Assembly: GCA_036514635.1 (NCBI GenBank)
Contig: DATBWU010000191.1
Span: 1 to 18,379 of the forward strand
Length of the DNA stretch: 18,379 bases
Reading direction: 5' to 3'
From: DASSFZ01 sp036514635
GTDB lineage: Bacteria; Chloroflexota; Anaerolineae; Fen-1058
The notes beneath the pieces were generated by a model. It was not told the origin of the DNA. It saw only the letters and a list, made by a program, of their open reading frames with translations, and ran no database searches. This document shows, piece after piece, positions 6,441-13,831 of the stretch. The translations under genes and the position numbers were made by a program. Every line of letters begins with the position of its first letter. The stretch's first letter is position 1.

Positions 6441-9400
6441 ATGGCGATCCCCGGCGAGTCGGAGTACATCTACGGTTTCCACGATCCCGGCAACTGGCGC
6501 GGCATCTTCACCGAGCAGGGCCGCACCGCTTGGGTGCTAGTCACCGAAGAGATCGGGTACGACCCCAACGCGCACAGCGGGCCGAACTACACCGAGTGGT
6601 CGGACGCCGGGTTCGGTGTGCTGGTGCGCCTGAACAACGGCTACTCGCCGGGCGGAACGATCCCACACAGCCGCAATTACGACGCCTTCGCCGGGCGCTG
6701 CGCGAACCACGTCGGCGATTCGCGCGGCGCGCACATCTGGCTCATCGGCAACGAGATGAACCACGCCAACGAGCAGCCCGGCGTGCGCTTCAGCGCGGAT
6801 GGCTTCACCGCTGAAGAATTGATCACGCCCGACAAGTACGCCGCCTGCTTCAAGAAAGTGCGCGACGCGATCAAGGCCGTGCGCGGGCACGAGAGCGACC
6901 AAGTCGTGCTGGGCGCAGTCGCGCCGTACACCGCCGTCTTGCGCTATCCCGGCAACGAAGCAGCGGATTGGATCAAATACTTCACGGACATTCTCCGGCT
7001 GCTCGGCACGGGGCTGGACGGCATCGCGCTGCACACCTACACACACGGCTCCGACCCGAACCTGATCTTCGACGAGAAGCAGCCCTGGCCGCAGTATCCC
7101 GGCCTGCACTATCACTTCCGCGCGTATCGCGATTTCATGAAGGCGATCCCGGCGAATCTGCGCCACCTGCCGATCTACATCACCGAGACCGATCAGAGCG
7201 ACGACGGCCAGGGTCACATACTGCCGTGGGCCGATGCCAACTCCGGCTGGGTACGCAACGCCTACAAGGAGATCAACGATTGGAACAACACGCCGGGCAA
7301 CCAGCAGATTCGCTGCCTGCTGCTGTACCGCTGGGGCCGCTTCGATGACTGGTACATCGAGGGCAAGCGCGGCGTGATCGACGATGTGAAGATGGCCGCG
7401 CAGTCCGGCTACAAATGGAATCCCGCGCCGCCGGCGGGCGGCCAGCCGTTTGCGTCGGCCAACGACAACCTCAACGTGCGCAACGGGCCGAGCGCGCAGT
7501 TCGACCGCGTCGGCGTGCTGGCGGCGGGCGCGACGATCGAAGTCGTTGGGCGCAATGCCGATAACACCTGGCTGCAAATCGCGTACCCCGACGCGAATGG
7601 CCGAGGCTGGATCAGCGCGCAGTTCGCCACCGTCGCGGGCGACCTGAACAAGATCGCCGTCGTCGGCGCGCCGCCAATTACAACGACGCCAGCGCCGGCC
7701 AAACCGGCCGCGACGGCGGGGGAGCGGCTCAACGTGCGCGACGGGCCGGGCACGCAGTTCAACATCCTGGGCCGGATCGACCCCGGATCGACTTACGAGA
7801 TCACGGGCCGCAACGCCAACAACGCCTGGCTACAGATCGCCTATCCCGATCCCAGCAAGCGCGGATGGATCAGTGCTCAGTTTGCTTCGGTGAGCGGGAA
7901 TCTGGGCGCGGTTCCAGTGATCGGTGCGCCCACGCCGACTCCAACGCCACCGACCAGGCCGGCCGCGACGACGACCGACATCGTCAACGCGCGCAGCGGG
8001 CCAGGCACGACATTTAGCATCGTTAGCCGGATTCCCAAGGGTACAAAGTTCGACATCCTCGGACGCAATGCCGATAACACCTGGCTGCAAATCCCGTATC
8101 CCAACGCCAATGCTCGAGCATGGATCAGCGCGCAGTTTGCGTCGGTGAGCGGCAATCTCAGCTCCGTCCCAGTCGTGAGCGTGGCTGCACCTCCACCGCC
8201 ACCAGCGCCACCGGCCAAGCCGACCGCGACGACGACCGACATCGTCAACGCGCGCACCGGCCCAGGCACAACGTTCAATGTCGTCGGCCGCATTCCGAAT
8301 GGCACGAAGCTCGACATCGTCGGGCGGAACGCCGACAACACCTGGCTGCAAGTCCCGTACCCGAATGGTAACAGCCGGGCGTGGATCACTGCGCAGTTCG
8401 CATCTGTAAGTGGCAACCTCAACTCCGCTCCAGTCGTCAGCGTGGCTGCACCTCCACCGCCACCAGCGCCACCGGCCAAGCCGACCGCGACGACGACCGA
8501 CATCGTCAACGCGCGCACCGGCCCAGGCACAACGTTCAACGTCGTCGGCCGCATTCCGAATGGCACGAAGCTCGACATCGTCGGGCGCACGGCGGACACT
8601 GCTTGGCTGCAAGTCCCCTACCCCAACGCCAACAGCCGGGCGTGGATCACTGCTCAGTTTGCGTCGGTGAGCGGCAACTTGAGTTCAGCTCCAGTGATCA
8701 GTGTGCCCGCACCGCAGCCGCCGCCCGGCGATCAACTGGTCGTCGGTGGGTTCGTGCTGAGCGGCGACTTCCTGAAGTTCTATCGGGCGCACCAGCAGGC
8801 GACGGGTGCGCCGATCTCCAACGTCGTCACCGAGAACGGTGTGCAGACGCAGTACTTCGAGGCGACCGCTTTGCAGGCTGCACCCGGCGGCGCGCGACCG
8901 GCGCCGATCGGGCGCGAGGTTGTCAGCGCGCGGCGCACCATCGCCGAGTTGCAGTCGCGCGTCGCGAGGTTGTCGGGGGGAAGCGACTTCGCGCCGCAGC
9001 GTTTTGGCTTCGATCTGCAAGAGGTGTCGGCGACGCTGCCGGTCAGCTCGGATAAGAAGTGGCCCAAACGCGCGTTGAGCGAGATCGCCTACATCGTGAT
9101 TCAGCACACCGGCGCTGCCAGCACACTGTCGCTCGCGGACCTGACCCGCCAGATGATCGACAACCAGGACAAGCCCGGCATGCGGTTCCATTTCTACATC
9201 GCTGCCGACGGCACGGTGTATCAGACGCTGCCGTTCGACGCGCTGACCGATCACGCCGCCGGGCAGAGCCGCACCAGCCTCGGCGTGGCGCTGGCCGGGA
9301 ACTTCGTCGGCAGTGCCCTGCCAAGCGACGCACAAATCTCCAGCGCGGGCGAGCTGTGTGCATGGCTTCGGGCGCGCTTCAACCTGCCCGAGTCGCGCGT

Positions 9401-10130
9401 CAAGGGCATGTCGGAGATCGTGCCGACGTTCCAATCGCCGGGCGATCAGTGGCTCAAGGGCGCGAACTGGAAAGAGCGCCTGATGGCGGTGAGCGACGCC
9501 GTGATCGATTCACTGCGCGGGCAACTGCCGCTGTCGCTGACGGTCAGCGTGCCGCAGCCCAAATGGATCGACCGCACCAACGCGCTGATCACGTACAACA
9601 AGCTGCCGCCTGCCGAGAAGAAGCAGGGCAACACGCTGAACTATCCGACGCGCTCGCTCGATAGCATCCGCTACCTGGTCGTGCATCACAGTGGGGCCGC
9701 TCCGGCGACGACCGTCGAACAGATCGCCGATTATCAAGTCCGCACGCAGACGAAAGACGCTACGGGCAAGATCACCAAAGAACAATGGCCGGGCATCGGC
9801 TATCACTTCTTCGTCAACGCCGATGGGACGATCATCAAGTGCAACGAGCTGACGACGGTGTGCTATCACGTTTCCGGCCAGAACCCGGTGAGCGTGGGCA
9901 TCTGCTTTGCGGGCAACTTCAACGCGGGCGGCCCGCCGGGCGGCGTGCAACTGGCCGCAGGCGGGCAGTTGATCGCTTACCTGATGGATCAGCTCAACCT
10001 CGAACTCGATGCGGTCAAGGGCCACAAGGAACTCGAGGCCGTCGACGATCCCGGCCAGTGGACCGACGGCGTCGCCTGGAAGCACATGCTGCTGGGCACG
10101 ATCGGCGCGCAGTTGACACTATCGGCGTAA
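6441..10130 (+). CDS. Multidomain cell-wall protein: GH-A-like barrel, five SH3 repeats, degenerate plus intact amidase_2
   Basis: The 1229-aa protein has several modules. Residues 1-330 resemble a (beta/alpha)8 glycoside hydrolase of clan A, with GNEMN (E105) and ITETD (E249) in the positions of acid/base and nucleophile. Residues about 334-760 hold five bacterial SH3 repeats of roughly 83-87 aa (NVRNGPS, NVRDGPG, then NARSGPG or NARTGPG) separated by Pro/Ala/Thr linkers. Residues about 770-850 carry an FYRAHQQATGAPIS...QYFEA segment like wall-associated repeats in Chloroflexota. Two N-acetylmuramoyl-L-alanine amidase (type 2) domains follow. The first (about 874-1017) keeps H889 but has M990 and S999 where zinc ligands are expected, so it is probably inactive. 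The second (about 1072-1220) has H1082/H1083, H1195 and D1203 and looks active on peptidoglycan. No N-terminal signal peptide is visible, which is odd for a wall enzyme. Start supported by AAGGAGG. Confidence 0.88.
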   Translation: MAIPGESEYIYGFHDPGNWRGIFTEQGRTAWVLVTEEIGYDPNAHSGPNYTEWSDAGFGVLVRLNNGYSPGGTIPHSRNYDAFAGRCANHVGDSRGAHIWLIGNEMNHANEQPGVRFSADGFTAEELITPDKYAACFKKVRDAIKAVRGHESDQVVLGAVAPYTAVLRYPGNEAADWIKYFTDILRLLGTGLDGIALHTYTHGSDPNLIFDEKQPWPQYPGLHYHFRAYRDFMKAIPANLRHLPIYITETDQSDDGQGHILPWADANSGWVRNAYKEINDWNNTPGNQQIRCLLLYRWGRFDDWYIEGKRGVIDDVKMAAQSGYKWNPAPPAGGQPFASANDNLNVRNGPSAQFDRVGVLAAGATIEVVGRNADNTWLQIAYPDANGRGWISAQFATVAGDLNKIAVVGAPPITTTPAPAKPAATAGERLNVRDGPGTQFNILGRIDPGSTYEITGRNANNAWLQIAYPDPSKRGWISAQFASVSGNLGAVPVIGAPTPTPTPPTRPAATTTDIVNARSGPGTTFSIVSRIPKGTKFDILGRNADNTWLQIPYPNANARAWISAQFASVSGNLSSVPVVSVAAPPPPPAPPAKPTATTTDIVNARTGPGTTFNVVGRIPNGTKLDIVGRNADNTWLQVPYPNGNSRAWITAQFASVSGNLNSAPVVSVAAPPPPPAPPAKPTATTTDIVNARTGPGTTFNVVGRIPNGTKLDIVGRTADTAWLQVPYPNANSRAWITAQFASVSGNLSSAPVISVPAPQPPPGDQLVVGGFVLSGDFLKFYRAHQQATGAPISNVVTENGVQTQYFEATALQAAPGGARPAPIGREVVSARRTIAELQSRVARLSGGSDFAPQRFGFDLQEVSATLPVSSDKKWPKRALSEIAYIVIQHTGAASTLSLADLTRQMIDNQDKPGMRFHFYIAADGTVYQTLPFDALTDHAAGQSRTSLGVALAGNFVGSALPSDAQISSAGELCAWLRARFNLPESRVKGMSEIVPTFQSPGDQWLKGANWKERLMAVSDAVIDSLRGQLPLSLTVSVPQPKWIDRTNALITYNKLPPAEKKQGNTLNYPTRSLDSIRYLVVHHSGAAPATTVEQIADYQVRTQTKDATGKITKEQWPGIGYHFFVNADGTIIKCNELTTVCYHVSGQNPVSVGICFAGNFNAGGPPGGVQLAAGGQLIAYLMDQLNLELDAVKGHKELEAVDDPGQWTDGVAWKHMLLGTIGAQLTLSA
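8181..8587 (+). repeat. Near-identical 146-bp tandem duplication within the SH3 array
   Basis: Bases 8181-8326 and 8442-8587 are identical except at one position (T8279 against C). They are exactly 261 bp (87 codons) apart, so one whole SH3-plus-linker unit was duplicated recently, giving repeats 4 and 5. Repeats 1-3 are clearly more diverged. The adjoining linkers share the run of prolines in VAAPPPPPAPPAKPTAT. Confidence 0.9.
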
Positions 10131-10912
10131 TGTTACCGCATCCTCCCACTTACCAGGTCAAACTCCCCGACTTCGAAGGCCCGCTCGATCTGCTGCTATA
10201 TCTCATCGAGCGCGAAGAGTTGAGCATCACCACGGTGTCGCTGGCAGCTATCACCGGCCAATATCTGGGCTACATCTCGGTGCTCGAACGGCTCGACGTG
10301 GATGCCATCGCCGAGTTCCTGGTCATCGCCGCCAAGTTGATCTTGATCAAATCGCAGGCCCTCCTGCCCCGCCCGCCGGAGCGCACCGGCGAGGGCGAAG
10401 AGGACGCGGGCGACGAGCTGGTGCGCCAGTTGATCACGTACAAGCAATTCAAGGAGGTGGGGCGAGAACTGGGCGACCTGGAAACGGCCAACCGGCACAC
10501 GTTCGTCCGCGTTGCGCCGCCGCCCAAGATCGAGGTGAAGGTCGATCTCAGCGACGTCACGATCGAGCAATTGCTCAAACTGGTGCGCGAGGCGCTCGCT
10601 GTCGAGAAGCCGCAACCGCTGGTCGGCGCGGTGGTGCGACCTTTCACCCTGACGATCCGCGATCAGATCGCGCTGATCCAGCACCGGCTCGGCCAACAGC
10701 CGCAGGTCAGTTTCCGGCGACTGTTGGAACGTGCTCGCTCGCGCGTCGAGGTCATCGTCACGTTCCTGGCCCTGCTCGAGTTGCTGAAGCGGCGCACGGT
10801 GAAGGTCGAGCAGGAAGGACTGTTCGGCGACATCCTCATCATGGCATCTGACGAGCCGCCTGCGATGGATGCGATCGAAGAACCGCTGATGGACGAGGAA
10901 AGCGAAGGATGA
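10130..10912 (+). CDS. scpA: Segregation and condensation protein A (kleisin)
   Basis: The 260-aa protein is the kleisin that bridges SMC heads, with ScpB, in the bacterial condensin. The N-terminus has the family signature (YQVKLPDFEGPLDLLLYLIE, then DVDAIAEFLVIAAKLILIKSQALLP). A charged middle follows (EGEEDAGDELVRQLITYKQFKEV), and the C-terminal winged-helix region has VTFLALLELLKRRTVKVEQEGLFGDI. The ATG overlaps the stop of the upstream cell-wall gene by one base (TAATG), so translation is probably coupled and the two share a transcript. There is no scpB next to it: the next gene is a dehydrogenase, an uncommon arrangement. An upstream extension in the same frame (from 9785) lies inside the amidase gene and is rejected. 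The gene ends in GGATGA, at the edge of the short repeat described below. Confidence 0.93.
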   Translation: MLPHPPTYQVKLPDFEGPLDLLLYLIEREELSITTVSLAAITGQYLGYISVLERLDVDAIAEFLVIAAKLILIKSQALLPRPPERTGEGEEDAGDELVRQLITYKQFKEVGRELGDLETANRHTFVRVAPPPKIEVKVDLSDVTIEQLLKLVREALAVEKPQPLVGAVVRPFTLTIRDQIALIQHRLGQQPQVSFRRLLERARSRVEVIVTFLALLELLKRRTVKVEQEGLFGDILIMASDEPPAMDAIEEPLMDEESEG

Positions 10913-10918
10913 AGGCGG

Positions 10919-10953
10919 AAGGATGAGGGATGAAGACTTCACATCTCATCCTT
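10919..10953. repeat. Hairpin with the GGATGAGGGATGAAG repeat
   Basis: AAGGATGAG (10919-10927) pairs with CTCATCCTT (10945-10953), and the loop region contains TGAAGACTTCA (10931-10941). The 15-mer GGATGAGGGATGAAG (10921-10935) recurs in reverse orientation at 11845-11859 and 12219-12233. The hairpin fills most of the 57-bp gap between scpA and the dehydrogenase; it has no U-tract. Confidence 0.7.
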
Positions 10954-10969
10954 TGCTGAAAGGCGACAC

Positions 10970-11776
10970 ATGCGAGATAGGGTCGTCCTGATCACGGGCG
11001 CGACCGACGGCATCGGCAAGCAGACTGCACTCGATCTGGCGCGTCTGGGCGCAACGGCGTTGGTCCACGGGCGAAGCCGCTCGCGGGGCGAAGCCGTTTG
11101 CGCCCAGATCAGGAAAGCCACCGGCGACGATCGCGTTGAACTCTTCGTCGCCGACTTTGCATCGATGAAGCAAGTGCGCGAGCTAGCTGCTCAGGTTAAG
11201 GCGCAGCACGATCGGTTGCATGTCCTGATCAACAACGCGGGTGTGTTCACGCGGGAGCGCAAGGTGACGGAGGACGGCTTCGAGATGACGTTCGCCGTCA
11301 ATCATCTCGCGCACTTTTTACTGACCAATCTGCTGCTGGGCCTGCTGAAAGCCAGCGCGCCAGCGCGAATCATTAACGTCAGTTCGGCGATGCACCTAGG
11401 CGGCCGGATCGATTTGGACGACCTGCAATTGCAGAAGCGTTTCAGCGGCTCCGCTGCTTACGCCGCGTCCAAACTGGCGAACGTTCTCTTTACCAACACG
11501 CTTGCCGAACGCCTGAAGGGCGTGGGCATTACGGCGAATAGCCTGCATCCGGGCGCAGTCACGACCAAAATGCTGGCCGCTGCCGCCAACATGACCGGCA
11601 TCAGTCCGAAAGAGGGAGCAGAGACATCGGTGTACCTCGCCAGCGCATCGGAAGTTGAGACGGTGACGGGGAAGTACTTCGTGAGGAAGCGGGAAACACA
11701 GCCCGCGTCGGCGGCGCGCGACAATCGCCTGATGCAGAAGTTGTGGGAGATCAGCGAGAAACTGGTCGGCTTGTGA
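10970..11776 (+). CDS. Short-chain dehydrogenase/reductase, retinol-dehydrogenase-like
   Basis: The 268-aa protein is a classical-type SDR using NAD(P)H. The N-terminal Rossmann motif TGATDGIG (9-16) is followed by HGRSRSRGE (33-41), whose arginines in the beta2 region favour NADPH. NNAG is at 88-91, the serine of NVSSAM at 138-139, and the catalytic YAASK at 164-168. The segment DGFEMTFAVNHLAHFLLTNLL (spanning the active-site Asn) and the gap of about 25 residues between Ser and Tyr match the retinol dehydrogenase/WW-oxidoreductase-like group. The substrate is not evident. A ribosome binding site, AAAGG (10959-10963), lies 6 nt before ATG. It follows scpA by 57 bp on the same strand and converges with the VanZ gene. 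Probably a soluble cytoplasmic reductase acting on a carbonyl or alcohol of unknown identity. Confidence 0.9.
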   Translation: MRDRVVLITGATDGIGKQTALDLARLGATALVHGRSRSRGEAVCAQIRKATGDDRVELFVADFASMKQVRELAAQVKAQHDRLHVLINNAGVFTRERKVTEDGFEMTFAVNHLAHFLLTNLLLGLLKASAPARIINVSSAMHLGGRIDLDDLQLQKRFSGSAAYAASKLANVLFTNTLAERLKGVGITANSLHPGAVTTKMLAAAANMTGISPKEGAETSVYLASASEVETVTGKYFVRKRETQPASAARDNRLMQKLWEISEKLVGL

Positions 11777-11844
11777 TGGAACAGGCACGGGAACGCGCTG
11801 AAGCCTTGACCCTCGTCGGCCGAAAGCAGTTTTCCTCCTTCATC

Positions 11845-11859
11845 CTTCATCCCTCATCC
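11845..11859 (-). repeat. Copy of the GGATGAGGGATGAAG 15-mer at the end of the VanZ gene
   Basis: Read on the minus strand this is the exact 15-mer found at 10921-10935, embedded in a longer run of GGATGAAGGATGAGGGATGA-like units (about 11834-11868). It encodes the last residues of the VanZ protein (MKDEG) and its stop codon. Confidence 0.8.
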
Positions 11860-12224
11860 TTCATCCTTCTGGAATATAGCGTGTACCCGACCAACGCCCC
11901 GATCATATCCACAGCCCAATCGAACACGTCTGCCTTCCGGTTCGGCACGAAACTCTGGTGCCACTCGTCACTAAGGGCATACACGGCGCATATAGCGATC
12001 ACGATCAGGAACCGCGCAAAGGCCCGCTGGCTGTCGTCAGTCACGGCCCGGCTCGTCAAGAGACTCAACACCACATACAGTGTGAAGTGCGCCACGACGC
12101 GAAGCGCCTCTTGCACCCGATCGGATAGCCCCAAATCGGGAAAGGACGGTTGCGCCGACAAGAAGAAGATAAACCCCATCCAGCCCAACACGGCCATCCA
12201 ACTGCCAAGCCGGCCAACCTTCAT
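11847..12224 (-). CDS. VanZ family membrane protein
   Basis: The 125-aa membrane protein has the VanZ-like pattern: helix 1 with WMGFIFFLSAQPSFP (about 15-29), AHFTLYVVLSLL (about 45-56), a third helix (about 72-85), the signature SDEWHQSFVPNRKADVFDWA (about 84-103), and a last helix (MIGALVGYTLY). VanZ proteins are small membrane proteins linked in some species to low-level teicoplanin resistance or to cell-envelope functions; most are uncharacterised. Here it follows a GT4 glycosyltransferase on the same strand, 3 nt after its stop, suggesting coupled translation and an envelope role. The start ATG lies in the repeat GGATGAGGGATGAAG, which also provides a usable AAAGGA ribosome binding site. 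The C-terminal MKDEG and stop come from another copy of the same repeat, so the natural end may have been altered. Confidence 0.87.
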   Translation of the reverse strand: MKVGRLGSWMAVLGWMGFIFFLSAQPSFPDLGLSDRVQEALRVVAHFTLYVVLSLLTSRAVTDDSQRAFARFLIVIAICAVYALSDEWHQSFVPNRKADVFDWAVDMIGALVGYTLYSRRMKDEG

Positions 12225-12233
12225 CCCTCATCC
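12219..12233 (-). repeat. Copy of the GGATGAGGGATGAAG 15-mer at the GT4/VanZ junction
   Basis: This exact copy spans the stop codon of the glycosyltransferase (GGA TGA) and the start codon of VanZ (GGG ATG AAG). The repeat therefore forms the whole junction between the two coupled genes and holds the ribosome binding site of the second. Confidence 0.8.
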
Positions 12234-13445
12234 TTTGTACGCTCGTTCCACCGTTTCGGCCAATCGATCCCATCCGAACCTCGTTCGCACGTCGCGCGCC
12301 GCCGCACTGCCGAGGATACGTGCCCGACGGCGCTCGTTCAGCAACGAAGCGACTGCCGCCGCCATCGCTTCGACATCGCCCCACGGGACCAGCAGGCCCG
12401 TCTCGTCGTGGCGCATGTACTCCGTGTTCTGCCCGACCGCATCGGCGACGACCGGCACGCCCGCAGCCAGCAAATCGATCAACTTCACCGCGCACTTCGT
12501 CCGATTCAGCAGCGTATCGTCGAACGGATAGATCGCGACATCGGCGCGCGCGAAGATCGCCGGTAACTGTGCCGGATCGACCCAGCCCATGTACTCGACC
12601 TGATCGCCCCACCCCATCGACTGTGCCCGCTCCAGCAACGCCTGCTCTTCGCCGAACAGGCCCTTGCCCACCACCAGCAGCCGCACATTCTGGACAGACT
12701 GTCTCACGCGGTCAAACACTTCCAGCACACGCTCGACCTTGTATTCGAAGAAGCGGGTATAAAGAAGAATAGTTGGCTGGCTGCTTGCGCCCCGCTCTGC
12801 GGGGTTGGATGGTTGGCTAGGCGTGGCGCTTCCAACTTCCACGCCCACTTCGCGGGCAGCCCATCTTCCAACGTCCACGCCATTGGGAACATAGAAGACC
12901 TTAGAGGGAGCCACGCCGAGCGACCACGCGATCGTCTCCAACGCCCGGCTGGCGACAGTCAGTGCATCGCAGTGGCGTAGGCCCCACTGCTCTTGCCAGG
13001 CGAAGACGCGCCTCTGCGCCCACGCGTATCGCTCGCGATCATTCCAGCCACCGGCGCCTTCCCAGTCGTCCGTATCGACGACGAGCCGGGCGCGCGTCAA
13101 GCCCAGCCGCTTGATTTGCCACAACCACCACGCCGACAGTCCGGCGTACGCCTTTGGCTTGAAGCAGTGGATCACGTCGGGTGTCAGCGACAGCGCTCGC
13201 TGCATCAATCGGCGCGTGGTTCGAATGTGAAAGTGCAACGGCATACGTGGCGGCAAGGCGACGTTCTCGACGCGCACGCCGCCCTCCTCGAAGGCGCGGC
13301 CGCTGTCCTCGGGATTCGACCACGGCGGTAGCAGCATCGTCACCGCATGGCCGCGTGCGACGAGCGCTTTCGCCATCGGCAGCGCGCGCACGGCCATCGT
13401 TCGTTTCGGTTTAAGCCCAAACGGGCCGATCATCACGAGTCGCAT
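12228..13445 (-). CDS. GT4-family (GT-B fold) glycosyltransferase
   Basis: The 405-aa soluble or membrane-associated glycosyltransferase has an N-terminal acceptor domain (MIGPFGLKPKRTMAVRALPMAKAL) and a C-terminal nucleotide-sugar domain. The latter includes LLYTRFFEYKVERVLEVF, LLVVGKGLFGEE and DVAIYPFDDTLLNRTK, followed by AVKLIDLLAAGVPVVADAVGQNTEYM (about 318-345), where donor-sugar contacts normally lie. VGQNTEYM replaces the more common E-x7-E ending. This fits transfer from a nucleotide sugar to a lipid or growing glycan in the cytoplasm. It is followed immediately by VanZ, and two other envelope genes lie upstream in the window. The inter-domain linker (about 196-222) has an unusual Ser/Pro/Gly-rich stretch encoded by a repeat-like sequence (12790-12881). 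No clear Shine-Dalgarno site precedes the start; a MITE-like element begins 12 bp upstream. Confidence 0.85.
   Translation of the reverse strand: MRLVMIGPFGLKPKRTMAVRALPMAKALVARGHAVTMLLPPWSNPEDSGRAFEEGGVRVENVALPPRMPLHFHIRTTRRLMQRALSLTPDVIHCFKPKAYAGLSAWWLWQIKRLGLTRARLVVDTDDWEGAGGWNDRERYAWAQRRVFAWQEQWGLRHCDALTVASRALETIAWSLGVAPSKVFYVPNGVDVGRWAAREVGVEVGSATPSQPSNPAERGASSQPTILLYTRFFEYKVERVLEVFDRVRQSVQNVRLLVVGKGLFGEEQALLERAQSMGWGDQVEYMGWVDPAQLPAIFARADVAIYPFDDTLLNRTKCAVKLIDLLAAGVPVVADAVGQNTEYMRHDETGLLVPWGDVEAMAAAVASLLNERRRARILGSAAARDVRTRFGWDRLAETVERAYKG
12790..12881. repeat. Repeat-like insert in the glycosyltransferase linker
   Basis: A perfect hairpin CCCCGC-TCT-GCGGGG (12790-12804) is followed by two direct copies of a 17-mer, CTTCCAACTTCCACGCC (12829-12845) and CTTCCAACGTCCACGCC (12865-12881), differing at one base. 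All of it stays in frame and encodes the variable linker between the two lobes of the enzyme, adding roughly 15-25 residues. Confidence 0.6.
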
Positions 13446-13457
13446 AGGGCCGATCGC

Positions 13458-13620
13458 CTAATACGGCTTTGTCAGATCAGGATTCAGAGCGTCGCCATTC
13501 TGAGCCGGAGCGAAGCGACGGCGAAGAATCTCGACCTAAGCCCGCCTAACGCGAGATGCTTCGGCGCTTCGCGCCTCAGCCTGACAGGTTAGCCACCTCA
13601 AAGTGGCAAAGTCGTATTAA
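13458..13620. mobile_element. 163-bp MITE-like element with terminal inverted repeats
   Basis: CTAATACGGCTTTGTC (13458-13473) is the inverted, 13/16 matching partner of GGCAAAGTCGTATTAA (13605-13620). Inside, the halves CATTCTGAGCCGGAGCGAAG (13516-13535) and the GCGCTTCGCGCCTCAGCCTGACA region form an imperfect long palindrome of the kind seen as CATTCTGAGC...GCTCAGAATG repeats in many genomes. There is no reading frame for a transposase. No clear target-site duplication was seen. It starts 12 bp upstream of the glycosyltransferase start on the minus strand, so it could carry that gene's promoter. Confidence 0.6.
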
Positions 13621-13717
13621 GGCACTTTGGAGCAGTCGGCGGGAATGAGCAATTGAAGGCATTATAGCCATGCCTTGCCTATCGCACCAGCCGACATGAC
13701 TGCCCTATTCTCACACT

Positions 13718-13792
13718 CTGGTGATTATCCACAAGTGCTCCAGGCCCGCGTCCGCGCGGTCGGCGAGCATTCAAGATGTGTGCAATCACCAG
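13718..13792. mobile_element. 75-bp MITE with perfect 9-bp TIRs and flanking direct repeat
   Basis: The ends CTGGTGATT (13718-13726) and AATCACCAG (13784-13792) are perfect inverted repeats; the match continues imperfectly as CCACA/TGTGT. TCACACT(C) occurs directly on both sides (13711-13717/8 and 13793-13799/800), as expected for a 7-8 bp target-site duplication. The core GCCCGCG-TCCG-CGCGGTC (13744-13761) is a hairpin with one mismatched pair. The left end contains TTATCCACA (13725-13733). A related but right-truncated copy begins at 16537. The element codes for nothing and would depend on a transposase elsewhere. Confidence 0.7.
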
Positions 13793-13802
13793 TCACACTC
13801 AA

Positions 13803-13831
13803 TTGCACCGCCTCTTTAGAAAGACTATAAT
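13803..13831 (+). promoter_or_regulatory. Promoter of the aldehyde oxidoreductase gene
   Basis: TTGCAC (13803-13808) and a perfect TATAAT (13826-13831) are spaced by 17 bp. The ribosome binding site GGAGG (13847-13851) then lies 8 nt before the ATG at 13860. The promoter excludes an upstream in-frame ATG at 13776. The -35 begins 10 bp after the end of the small MITE. Confidence 0.65.

Noticed and set aside
6537..7577. Long reading frames on the minus strand opposite the cell-wall and other genes
   Set aside because: High GC content gives long shadow frames; these have skewed composition (Arg, Val, Ala, Asp), no family motifs and overlap genes with clear domains.
9785..10129. Upstream extension of scpA to 375 residues
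   Set aside because: This part lies in another frame of the amidase gene and is low-complexity Arg/Gly/Asp-rich; the ScpA signature starts right after ATG 10130.
13725..13733. TTATCCACA, identical to a DnaA box, also at 16544-16552; possible replication origin
   Set aside because: Only one box per site, both inside copies of the same short repeat, with no dnaA, AT-rich unwinding region or box cluster. Best explained as part of the element's end.
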